Source: Deltaproteobacteria bacterium
GTDB taxonomy: Bacteria; Myxococcota; Myxococcia; Myxococcales; 40CM-4-68-19
Length of the DNA stretch: 52,275 nucleotides
Direction of reading: 5' to 3'
NCBI GenBank assembly: GCA_025358085.1
Contig: JANYKT010000113.1
Coordinates: 1 to 52,275, forward strand
Below the pieces are notes generated by a model. The model was not told where the DNA came from and ran no database searches. It worked only from the letters and a program-made list of their open reading frames with translations. Position 1 is the first letter of the stretch. Each line of letters starts with the position of its first letter. Positions 1 to 7,477 of the stretch are shown here, one piece after another. Position numbers and translations under genes: made by a program.

Positions 1-2
1 TG

Positions 3-434
3 GGGGACACCTGCGAGCCGTTCGGCACCTTCCCTCGCGGGGAAGTGACCGGCATCGCGGTGACGGTCGGCCTCTTCTTTCTGGTGGTGCCGGGGCTGGT
101 CCTGGCATTCCTGTTCGCCTACGCCGCGCCGGTCGTGATGCTCGAGAACAAGGGTGGGGTCGCGGCGCTGAAGCGGTCGCTCTCTCTGGTGATCGCGAAC
201 CTCGTCCCGACCTTCGTCATGCTGCTCGTGATGGTGCTGCTGGCGATTGTCGCGAGCGTCCTCGTCTGGCTCGTCATTCCCCAGGGATGGGGGTTCGCGC
301 ACACGCTCGTGCAAGCTCTGCTGTCGGTGGTCATCTTCCCGCTGCCGGTCATCGGCCTCGTGCTGGTCTATCGCAACGCGCGCCAGCCGAACGCGCCGCC
401 GATGCTAGCCCAGCCGCTGGCGGTGCAGCCCTGA
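3..434 (+). CDS. C-terminal part of an integral membrane protein (start lies before the window)
   Basis: The frame is open from the first bases, so the gene starts upstream; an in-frame GTG at 45 is internal. Two or three long hydrophobic segments are visible (about residues 20-40, 62-95 and 105-120 of the visible part). Between them lies a segment reading ENKGGVAALKRSLSLV, which is typical of the repeated amphipathic motif in membrane proteins of the YciC / glycerophosphodiesterase-membrane-domain type. The tail is a short Pro/Ala-rich cytoplasmic end. No catalytic motif is visible. The family placement rests on that motif alone and the function is unknown. Confidence 0.6.
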   Translation, partial: GDTCEPFGTFPRGEVTGIAVTVGLFFLVVPGLVLAFLFAYAAPVVMLENKGGVAALKRSLSLVIANLVPTFVMLLVMVLLAIVASVLVWLVIPQGWGFAHTLVQALLSVVIFPLPVIGLVLVYRNARQPNAPPMLAQPLAVQP

Positions 435-497
435 GATTGGTTGTCGTCGCCTGGCCCGCGGAAGGTTGATTCCGCGGCCTCGATCCGTCGCAACGAG

Positions 498-1040
498 CTA
501 CGGCGCGTCCTCCGCATCCATTTCGCGCATGTACGGGTCGAGCTCGACCTCGTGCGCTTTGACGAACGCTACTTGCGCGTCGCTGGCAGGGAACGCCTTG
601 CGCAGCTCAGCCGAGGACTCCCCGAGCTTTTTGGACACAATATACGCCGCCGCCAACGCGCGCCCGCCGACGACGTAATCGCGCGCGGTGACCTTGTTGG
701 CGCGCAGGATCGCCGCCATCTTCGGATTGCTCTGAAGAATCTTTTCCCGATCGCTCTGGCCCTCCCCAAGGGCCGCGTCGCTCTCCATGAACGCCTTGAA
801 CGACGGGTCTGCCGCCGCCAGCTTCTGCAGGAACCGCACAGCCGCGAAGTAGCGCTTGAGGCCCGCCATCGTCAGCGGGTACGCGGCGACGGCAGCGTCG
901 TCGGCCGCCGCGATCGACGCCGCCCCGGCGTGTGCCGCCCGGGGAGCCCCCGCACACAGCGCGAGCGCGATCGACAACGCCCCCGACACGCGCTTCCCGT
1001 TTGCGGAGATCATTCGCGCCATCATCAGCAGGCCGCTCAT
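498..1040 (-). CDS. Small secreted protein of unknown function
   Basis: The ATG at 1040 is chosen because an AGGAC-like ribosome site lies just upstream and a good signal peptide follows: basic MMARMISANGKR, a hydrophobic stretch, and a cleavage site near AAHA-G. Upstream in-frame starts would bury the signal sequence. The mature part (about 140 residues) is mainly helical and Ala-rich, with YPLTMAGLKRYF near its start and no cysteines, so a periplasmic helical protein is likely. It is the last gene of a minus-strand run of envelope genes, 221 bp after the lipoprotein gene, so it may have its own promoter. I do not recognise the family. Confidence 0.65.
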   Translation of the reverse strand: MSGLLMMARMISANGKRVSGALSIALALCAGAPRAAHAGAASIAAADDAAVAAYPLTMAGLKRYFAAVRFLQKLAAADPSFKAFMESDAALGEGQSDREKILQSNPKMAAILRANKVTARDYVVGGRALAAAYIVSKKLGESSAELRKAFPASDAQVAFVKAHEVELDPYMREMDAEDAP

Positions 1041-1261
1041 CGCGGAGTCCTGCGCCCGACTGATGCTGCCGGCTGTTCCGGATAGCGCCCGGCGAGAAGA
1101 GTCCGTTCGGCAAAGCGTCGCTGGTTCGTCATGAGTGAAACCTCCTGCAGTCCCTGCGGGCATTCATCGATTCTCATTCGCCCTAATCGTTTCGGCGGCG
1201 TAACGGTGATTGGGTCGGTGGGGAGAAGCAGTGACGCTGCCTCTGCGGCAGCTGCCAGGTC

Positions 1262-1981
1262 TCAGAGCTTCTCCATGAGCTTGGTCGCGAGCGCCACGGC
1301 CATCGCCCGCTCCTTCGCTTCCAGCGGGGTTCCCTGCTTCTTGCTCATTGCGCCAATGGTGGTGACGGCGCCCTTCATGGCGTTCGAGTCCCCGAGGCCG
1401 GCCTGCATCGGATCTGGAGTGCCCTGCTGGTTCTTGACCAGCTCCTGCATCAGCCTGGCCTTGTCCTCTATGGGCGCGGCCATAACCTTCTCCATCGCGT
1501 GCGCCGAGGCCGCGACTCCGAGGTTCGGCGGCACTATGGTGGCAAAGGCATTCCCCTTGCGGACATAGAGGAACGACATGGCGCCGAAGAAGGCCTCGTC
1601 GCCCAGCCCCGGCACGTTCTCCGCCGTGCCGCCGAGGAATCCGGTGGCGGTATGCGCCCCCTTCATCGATTGGACGCCAAATCCGTCTTCGTCGCGCTCC
1701 TCCAGCTCGATCTTCGTCTCGATGTAGAGATCGCCGGTCTTGTACGTGAGGTTCGTCCCTGTTCCTTCGATGGACGTAACCGGCACGCCGATGATGGCGC
1801 CCACCTCTTCTTTGGTGAGGATCGGGGCCGCGTTGTCCCTGGTCACCCGCGAACGGGTAGGCGGCGGCCGGCCGCTCCCCTCCGCCCTGGGAGGAGCGCC
1901 CGGGTCGGGCTTCTTGCACCCCTGGACAAAAGACAAAGGGCAAATCGAAATCACGAGCGCAAACACACATTTTTTCAACAT
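1262..1981 (-). CDS. Putative lipoprotein, full-length member of a two-copy family
   Basis: The ATG at 1981 has an AGGGGA ribosome site six bases upstream. The N-terminus is a lipoprotein signal (MLKKCVFALVISICPLSF) ending at a lipobox-like VQGC, followed by CKKPD and a Pro/Gly/Arg-rich linker. The mature domain (about residues 50-239) has no motif I recognise; it includes GLGDEAFFGAMSFLYVRKGN and an Ala-rich C-terminus. The gene at 5663-6040 is a paralogue that lacks about 100 internal residues of this protein. It sits in the envelope run between the DUF4412 gene and the 181-aa secreted-protein gene. Outer- or inner-membrane anchoring through the lipid is inferred; function unknown. Confidence 0.75.
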   Translation of the reverse strand: MLKKCVFALVISICPLSFVQGCKKPDPGAPPRAEGSGRPPPTRSRVTRDNAAPILTKEEVGAIIGVPVTSIEGTGTNLTYKTGDLYIETKIELEERDEDGFGVQSMKGAHTATGFLGGTAENVPGLGDEAFFGAMSFLYVRKGNAFATIVPPNLGVAASAHAMEKVMAAPIEDKARLMQELVKNQQGTPDPMQAGLGDSNAMKGAVTTIGAMSKKQGTPLEAKERAMAVALATKLMEKL

Positions 1982-2059
1982 TGGATTTCCCCTATTCTTG
2001 CGAGGCCGTATGCCGCTCCCGCAGCAACGCAGCGAGCGGTAACCAACGTTTCCGTCCGA

Positions 2060-2851
2060 TTAGCGGCGATGAGAGCGGCCGCGATCTTCGAATGCCTTCA
2101 TCATGGGATTCTCGACCTTCGTGTAGTCGGCCGGGACCTCCCAGGTGGACGCCGGGATCGAGCTGTGCCGGATCTCGGTCACTTCGGTGTCAATCGTCGT
2201 CTTGTTCCCCATTACTTCGGACACCATCGAGGTCGCGACCGGGAACCCCTTGATGACCTTCAACTTCTCCTCCCGATCCTTCATCCCCTTCGTCGCCGAC
2301 CCGATCATGGGGCTCATCGCCTTCCTCATGCTCTCGCCGTAACCCTTGAAAGCGTCATAAGCCCGGGCGGGGTATTCCAGCTTGGTGGTCACGCACTCCT
2401 TCATGGTGCTGAACTCGTTTTCCTTGACCAACCACTCCTCGCAATGAAAGCCGGCGACCTCCCGCGTCTGCCCCGTCTTCTGCACCACCACCTCGTACTC
2501 CGCCATCGCTTTGGCCATGCCGGAGATCATCGCCATGCCCTGCTTCATTTTCGGATCGTTCATCTTCTCCGCCATCTTGGCCGCGTACTGGTCGAGGTCC
2601 GCCTTGGTAGTCGTGTAATAGGTCTTCTCCTTGTTATCGAGCTGCGTCATCGTCCCGGTCTTCGCTTCCATGATCATTACTTTGCCCCCATCCCTGTCCA
2701 TGCGCGTGTGGTCTTTGCCCAGGTAGTAGGTGGACGGATCAGCCGGTTTGCCGTTGAGGTTGTTTTTGTAGACGACGGTCAGGTCGTCCGAAGCGGAAGC
2801 CGCGCGGGCGGCGCAAAGAAGAGCGGCGAACACAAGAGTCGTCAATCGCAT
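2060..2851 (-). CDS. Secreted DUF4412-domain protein
   Basis: The start at 2851 is supported by GGAGG seven bases upstream and by a clean signal peptide (about 20 residues, ending ARAASAS-D). The mature protein has the order seen in DUF4412 proteins: an N-terminal strand region with YYLGKDHTRMDRDGGKVMIM, then TGTMTQLDNKEKTYY, a Met/Lys-rich helical segment at about residues 85-120, and a C-terminal beta part with FHCEEWLV and STWEVPADY. DUF4412 proteins are periplasmic or outer-membrane associated and have no established activity. The gene lies 44 bp after the OmpA-type gene and probably shares its transcript. Length (263 aa) is normal for the family. Confidence 0.75.
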   Translation of the reverse strand: MRLTTLVFAALLCAARAASASDDLTVVYKNNLNGKPADPSTYYLGKDHTRMDRDGGKVMIMEAKTGTMTQLDNKEKTYYTTTKADLDQYAAKMAEKMNDPKMKQGMAMISGMAKAMAEYEVVVQKTGQTREVAGFHCEEWLVKENEFSTMKECVTTKLEYPARAYDAFKGYGESMRKAMSPMIGSATKGMKDREEKLKVIKGFPVATSMVSEVMGNKTTIDTEVTEIRHSSIPASTWEVPADYTKVENPMMKAFEDRGRSHRR

Positions 2852-2895
2852 GAGGGTTCCTCCAGGGAAAAAAGCGTTTGCATTGTGGTTTGAAA

Positions 2896-3984
2896 TTATT
2901 GGCGGGTCAGCTCGACGCGCCGGTTCCGCGCGCGTCCGGCGAGGGTCTTGTTCGTCTCCTTGGGGTTCGAGGCACCGTGGCCCGAGGTGTCCAGGTGGTC
3001 CGCCGGAACACCGCGCTCGACCAGCGCGGCCTTCACCGCCGCCGCCCGGGCGGCCGAGAGTTCCTGGTTCCTGGCATTGCCGCCGATATTGTCGGTATGT
3101 CCTTCGACCGTGAGGATCCAGTCGGGATCCTTCTTCATCACCTCGACGATGGTGCGCAGCACCTTTTCCGAGCGGGGCTTGATTACAGCGCTGTTGAAGT
3201 CAAAGTAGATCCCATAGACCGTCGCGCGCTTCTTCTCGGAGAGCGTCTGCTCAAGGGACTGCGCCTCGTTCTCGGCGGGGAACTCGATGCGGACGGTCTC
3301 GCCCCCGTCCTTCCCGAAGGCGGTCCCCAACGAGAGTGGATTGTCCGGATCGTCGAGGATGGACCAGCCGACGTTGACGGCCTCATCCCCCTCGCCGAAG
3401 CGGCCCTTGAGGTGCCAGGCGGGCAGGGACACGACCGCGTTGTTCACGATCACTTTGAAGGGCACGGGCTTCGGCTCCGCCAGCTTCACGATGCCAAGCG
3501 CCGTCAGATACCCTTTTGATGCTTTACCGCCCTGGGCGGCCTGCATCATGGCGAGCGCCCCGCCCATCATGTCCGCGATGCCCCCCACCTCCCCGTCGAT
3601 CTTGACCGAGGCTTCTCCCTTCGAGCGAATGTCTGCGAACACGGCGGCGGAAATCACCACCGACGTGCTCCCGGGATATTCCTCCTCGCCAGCGTTGGAA
3701 TACATGTACTTGAAGGTTCGGGCGGTCTTCATATCTGCCGCCCGCACTGTCCGCGTCACCTCGAGGTGGGTGGGCTTCCCTCCCGCGGGATCCGGGATGT
3801 CCGCCTCGGTCAAGAGATGAAGGCTGCCATCCGCATCGATTGAATCGACGGTCAGGTAAGATTCGTAATCGCCCTGCCGCTCGCTGACGGCGCTGTACAG
3901 GGTCAGGCCCTTTATTAGCGGGATCTTCGTCGCGGGAACATTCGTCGCGGCCGCGGCAACCGCCATCAATATCAAGGCGTTCAT
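2896..3984 (-). CDS. OmpA-family peptidoglycan-binding envelope protein
   Basis: The start at 3984 overlaps the stop of the upstream gene (ATGA), and a short signal peptide (MNALILMAVAAAATNVPA) follows; a start six codons earlier is also possible. The C-terminal 115 residues are an OmpA-like domain: YFDFNSAVIKPRSEKVL, then VEGHTDNIGG, LSAARAAAVKAAL and GRARNRRVEL. These carry the Asp and Arg positions that bind meso-diaminopimelate in peptidoglycan. The N-terminal 240 residues are a beta-rich domain I do not recognise, with a Met/Gly-rich stretch near the middle. The protein most likely tethers the envelope to the cell wall, and translational coupling suggests it works with the 561-aa protein upstream. 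Confidence 0.85.
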   Translation of the reverse strand: MNALILMAVAAAATNVPATKIPLIKGLTLYSAVSERQGDYESYLTVDSIDADGSLHLLTEADIPDPAGGKPTHLEVTRTVRAADMKTARTFKYMYSNAGEEEYPGSTSVVISAAVFADIRSKGEASVKIDGEVGGIADMMGGALAMMQAAQGGKASKGYLTALGIVKLAEPKPVPFKVIVNNAVVSLPAWHLKGRFGEGDEAVNVGWSILDDPDNPLSLGTAFGKDGGETVRIEFPAENEAQSLEQTLSEKKRATVYGIYFDFNSAVIKPRSEKVLRTIVEVMKKDPDWILTVEGHTDNIGGNARNQELSAARAAAVKAALVERGVPADHLDTSGHGASNPKETNKTLAGRARNRRVELTRQ

Positions 3985-5666
3985 TTGCAGCCCGGGTTGC
4001 ATGCTTTAATGCTGAGCGTGTAGTCGACGACGTTGCCTTCCGCGGGACGCTTCCGCGTGAAGGCCTTTGCCAGCGTCATCGTTTTGGTAGTCACCTGGAC
4101 CGGAATCTCGACGGGCCCGTCGCTCATGGCGCGGAAGAGAAGCTTGTGCGCCTTGGTGAACGGCAGGTCGTACTTGACGATGATGGGCGCCAGGATCATC
4201 GGGCCAATCAGCACGTAGGTGACATGCGCTTCGACCGCGTCGCTGATGTCGGACCGGGCGTCCCCCAGCGTGAGCGTCAGCTTGTCGGCGACGATGTCGC
4301 CTTCCACCGCCACGTTGAAGGCATTCGGGGACGACGCCCCGACGGTCTTGCCTTCCACGTCCGAGTAGGGGAACCCCGGTGGGACGACCAGCTTGCGCAA
4401 AAGAGTGCTGGTTTTCTTGGTCACCGGATAGAGGACCGCGAGCGCGTCCTCCCAGACAGCGAGCTTGGTCGCCGAGCCGAGGAACTCGCCGCTGACGTGC
4501 ACCGCTGCGCCGGGCGCCATGCCCTTGGCGTAGCGAAGGACCAGCTTTCCCTCGAGCGTGATGTCGTACGTCCACCACTCGGCATCCTCTTGCTTGAAGA
4601 CCGCGTGCATGGTGGCTTTCATCGGTCCCTCGATCTTTTCGCAGTACTTGGCGAAGTTCTGCTCCTGCACGAAGCCCGAGCAATCCACCACCAGGCCGAT
4701 GATCGCGGTCGCCCAGGCGACCGGACCGAGCGCGACGCTCCCGGCCACCTTGGACACTTCCTTGACGGCGAAAACGGCGGCAGCGTTGTCTGCGAGAGAC
4801 TTCGGCAGCGTGAAGGCGGGAATGCTGTCGCTGGCAACGTCCAGGCCGAACGCCTGGACCACTTCCTTGAGCCCGCTCTGGACGAAGTTGAGCGCAGCCG
4901 AGACGACCTTGAGCCCCTCGATGATTTGGTCGAGCTTTTCGCAGGTCGCGTTCGCCGCGCGGCTGCGGGCGAGTTCCTGATCGATCCTCGCCTGCTCCTC
5001 CTTGTTCTTGCCGACGACGTCGGTGAGCTTCTGGAGCCGGGCGTGGAGCAGCGGCGCGGTCTCGGGGAACTTCCTGGGAAGCTCCGTGAATTTGTCGGTG
5101 GCGGCCTTGAGCGTCTTTACCTGCTCGGCCCACTCCTTCATCTTCGTCTCGACCTTGCCCAGCTTTTCCTCAGCCTGGAGCCGCGCTGGGTTGGCAGGGA
5201 TGCCGGCGAGCTGCGTTCTCAGGCTCTCGATCATCTTCTGCAGCCCCTCCCCAAGCTTGACGACGCTCTTCTCGACTTCGTCCGGGATCTCCGGGGGGTC
5301 GAGCAGAATGAAGAGGGTGTGTGCCGTCCCCTTGCCATCGGGGGCTGTGACGTTGACGTTGTATTGACCCTGGGCCTCCATCCGAATCGTCGCGGAGTAA
5401 TCGCCTTTCGCATTCACCTTTGCCGTCCCCGCGATGGTGGGGGCCTTGTCGGCGTGCTCGGCGCCGGGATCGATGACGAACTCGATCTTGACAGTGGGGT
5501 CGGCGCCCAGGGCCGTGGTCTTGCCAGACACCTTCACATCCGCCCAGGGGATCGCGACCACCGGATCGACCTCCACGGTGATGCCCAGCTTGTCGTTCTC
5601 GTCTTCGGCCTTCGCGGCCCCGCTCGACCAGACTGCGACGAGCGCGACAAGGGTCAGGGGCCTCAT
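3981..5666 (-). CDS. Large secreted protein with central coiled coil, function unknown
   Basis: The ATG at 5666 overlaps the TGA of the upstream lipoprotein gene (ATGA), and MRPLTLVALVAVWSSGAAKA-E is a standard signal peptide. The mature protein (about 540 aa) begins with an Ig-like beta domain (residues 25-120, ending with GTAHTLFILLDPPE). A Lys/Glu/Leu-rich coiled coil follows (about 125-240). Next is a Gly/Ala hydrophobic stretch near 305-330 (VALGPVAWATAIIGLVVDC) that could insert in a membrane. The C-terminal half is beta-rich and ends in NPGCK. Gene overlaps on both sides show it is translated together with the lipoprotein and the OmpA-type protein, so a shared envelope structure is likely. 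I recognise no family for the whole protein. Confidence 0.7.
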   Translation of the reverse strand: MRPLTLVALVAVWSSGAAKAEDENDKLGITVEVDPVVAIPWADVKVSGKTTALGADPTVKIEFVIDPGAEHADKAPTIAGTAKVNAKGDYSATIRMEAQGQYNVNVTAPDGKGTAHTLFILLDPPEIPDEVEKSVVKLGEGLQKMIESLRTQLAGIPANPARLQAEEKLGKVETKMKEWAEQVKTLKAATDKFTELPRKFPETAPLLHARLQKLTDVVGKNKEEQARIDQELARSRAANATCEKLDQIIEGLKVVSAALNFVQSGLKEVVQAFGLDVASDSIPAFTLPKSLADNAAAVFAVKEVSKVAGSVALGPVAWATAIIGLVVDCSGFVQEQNFAKYCEKIEGPMKATMHAVFKQEDAEWWTYDITLEGKLVLRYAKGMAPGAAVHVSGEFLGSATKLAVWEDALAVLYPVTKKTSTLLRKLVVPPGFPYSDVEGKTVGASSPNAFNVAVEGDIVADKLTLTLGDARSDISDAVEAHVTYVLIGPMILAPIIVKYDLPFTKAHKLLFRAMSDGPVEIPVQVTTKTMTLAKAFTRKRPAEGNVVDYTLSIKACNPGCK

Positions 5667-6040
5667 AGCTTCCCCAGCAGCTTGTTCGCCAGAGCCACCG
5701 CCATCGCCCGCCCCTTGGTCTCGTAGACGGTCCCCGTGTGCTTCGTCGCTTTGAGGTAGCCGAGAGCGCCCTGCATGTCGTTCCCGTTGGCGGACTGAAT
5801 CGGATCGCCCTTCGCCTTCCTCCTGCCGGCCCCCGCGGTGTTGATCTTCGCCACGGCCTGCGCCTGCGCCAGCCATCGCAGGTTCGGCGGCACGATGCGG
5901 ATGAAGACGTTTTTCCCCTCACGCACGTAGAGGGTGGACATCATCCCGAAGAAGGCCTCGTCGCCTAAGTCAGGCTTCTTGCACCCCTCGCCAAAGGACA
6001 GAGGGCAGAGCGATAGCGCGAGCGCCTTTGTCTTCGACAT
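5663..6040 (-). CDS. Shortened lipoprotein paralogue with a large internal deletion
   Basis: The start at 6040 follows a GGAAGG ribosome site. The signal region (SLCPLSFGEGC) and CKKPD match the lipoprotein at 1262-1981, but CKKPD is then joined directly to LGDEAFFGMMSTLYVREG. Relative to the longer paralogue, about 100 residues between these points are missing, in frame. The C-terminal portion (VPPNL, then RAMAVALANKLLGKL) again matches the paralogue. The sequence is open and has a good ribosome site, so it is probably expressed. It is the first gene of the envelope run and overlaps the next gene by ATGA. It may be a functional short form or a decaying duplicate kept for translational coupling. 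Confidence 0.7.
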   Translation of the reverse strand: MSKTKALALSLCPLSFGEGCKKPDLGDEAFFGMMSTLYVREGKNVFIRIVPPNLRWLAQAQAVAKINTAGAGRRKAKGDPIQSANGNDMQGALGYLKATKHTGTVYETKGRAMAVALANKLLGKL

Positions 6041-6154
6041 TGGTTTCCCTTCCGAGAGAGCGGCCAGGACGTGCAGAGGCCGCCTCGAGACTTCGCACCA
6101 CCAACGAGAAGTGGAGCGAGCGGCCCGGCTATTCCACCGGGCGACCAAAATTCG

Positions 6155-6835
6155 TCATTCGGCGGCCGTCGGCACACCAGCGCGGAATGAGAAGTCAATT
6201 CCCTGGAGCTTCAGTGTGTATTCCCCAGGGCGGAGAACCTTGGCGGGCAGGCTGATGGCGATGACGTCGGCAGAGGTCGGCTGGAGAGATTCGGTGTGCC
6301 AGACAATCGTTCCGCTGCCGTCGCTCAAGGTTGCGCTGGCTGTCTTGACGCCTGAGAGATCGAGTTGCAGCAGCAGAATCAACCATTGACCAGGCGGGGG
6401 GATGTTGACGGCTGTGCTCTCACCGCCGCCGCCCCGGGTCTGATTCAAAACGTACGCCGCCGGCGCGGAGATTTCAGCGTTCAGGACGGTGGCCAGGGCC
6501 CGCCGGCTTCCCTCGAGCTGACCGCGGGTTCGCGCGAGCTCCCGGTAAAGAAAAGCGCTCGGTGCGAGCGCAAACGCCACCGAGGCGGCCGCCGCGAACC
6601 CCGCCCACCGGGGCCTCCGCACGCGTGGCCGCTCGACCGGAACGACCGGCAGACTCGGTGCGATCTTGGCGCCAAGGCGGAGCGCCTCTTTGAGCCGGTG
6701 CGCGCTCTCGAGTTGCTCCAGGCACCGCTCGCAGTCCACGAAGTGTTCCTCGAATGCGCCGCGTTGCTCCGCCGGCAACGTCCCTTGGACGTAGCGGTCG
6801 ATGAGGCTGGCCTGGTCGATGTCCGGATGTTCCAT
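6155..6835 (-). CDS. Zinc-finger anti-sigma factor, single transmembrane segment
   Basis: Residues 1-45 form an anti-sigma zinc-finger domain of the ZAS type: H31, C35 and C38 in HFVDCERC, preceded by the helix IDRYVQGTLPAEQRGAFEEH. A Pro/Arg-rich linker leads to one transmembrane helix (about residues 77-97). The extracytoplasmic part (about 130 residues) begins with a short helix (RELARTRGQLEGSRRAL) and continues as a beta domain ending in LRPGEYTLKLQGIDFSFRAG. It lies 69 bp after the ECF sigma gene in the same direction, so the two form a sigma/anti-sigma pair. How the signal reaches the outer domain is not shown, but the TPR-CHAT protease gene in the same run is a candidate. Confidence 0.85.
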   Translation of the reverse strand: MEHPDIDQASLIDRYVQGTLPAEQRGAFEEHFVDCERCLEQLESAHRLKEALRLGAKIAPSLPVVPVERPRVRRPRWAGFAAAASVAFALAPSAFLYRELARTRGQLEGSRRALATVLNAEISAPAAYVLNQTRGGGGESTAVNIPPPGQWLILLLQLDLSGVKTASATLSDGSGTIVWHTESLQPTSADVIAISLPAKVLRPGEYTLKLQGIDFSFRAGVPTAAE

Positions 6836-6904
6836 GTCAAATCAAGGCAGCGGGCCGTGCCTCTGAAGGTGTCGTCCAACCCGATTCTATTCCACCCGCT
6901 GCGC

Positions 6905-7477
6905 TCACTCTTCGGCCTCCAGGGCTTCGAATAACTTCCGAAAGCGCTCGCGGGCACGGAACAGGATCTGATTGAAGTGAAGACTGCTCACGCCGAGCGA
7001 CTCGCAGATGTCGTCCTTGGTGTCGTCCGCGACGTAGAAACGCTGGAGGATTTGGCGATCCCTCTCGGAGGGCAGCTCCGCCAGAACGCGGTGCGCGAAC
7101 GCCGCCTGTTCCCGCCGGACCAACTCATCGAGGGCAGACGGTTCGGCTGGGTCGCCCTCTGCTTCCTGGCTGGAGGCGTTCCGAGCCAACTGCAGTTTCC
7201 TCCGGCCGAAATGGTTGGCCGACAAATTTCGAGCCAGCCCGCACATGAACCCGGACAGTCGCGCGGGGTCCCGCACCTCTCCAGCCCGAATTTTCTCGAG
7301 CGCGAGCCGGAAGGTTTCCTGGAACAGGTCGTCGCTCGCGGTGCGGTCGGACACCGACCGGCCGAGCAGAAAACGAATGCCCCGCCGATAGCGTGAAACC
7401 AGCTCTTCTTCCGCGGCGCGCGAGCCGGCGCGAATCTGGTCCACCAATCCAGAGGGACTGGCGCTTGCTATTTCCAT
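6905..7477 (-). CDS. ECF-type RNA polymerase sigma factor
   Basis: The ATG at 7477 is chosen because it gives a 190-aa protein, the usual ECF length, with an AAGG ribosome site upstream. It overlaps the end of the CHAT gene by ten bases, which suggests coupled translation. Region 2 covers about residues 20-85 (ASDDLFQETFRLALEKI, then LSGFMCGLARNLSANHF). Region 4 covers about 130-185 (LPSERDRQILQRFYVADDTKDDICESLG, then FNQILFRARERFRKLFE), with the helix-turn-helix. No extra C-terminal domain is present. The next gene encodes the membrane anti-sigma factor that would hold it inactive. Confidence 0.88.
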   Translation of the reverse strand: MEIASASPSGLVDQIRAGSRAAEEELVSRYRRGIRFLLGRSVSDRTASDDLFQETFRLALEKIRAGEVRDPARLSGFMCGLARNLSANHFGRRKLQLARNASSQEAEGDPAEPSALDELVRREQAAFAHRVLAELPSERDRQILQRFYVADDTKDDICESLGVSSLHFNQILFRARERFRKLFEALEAEE

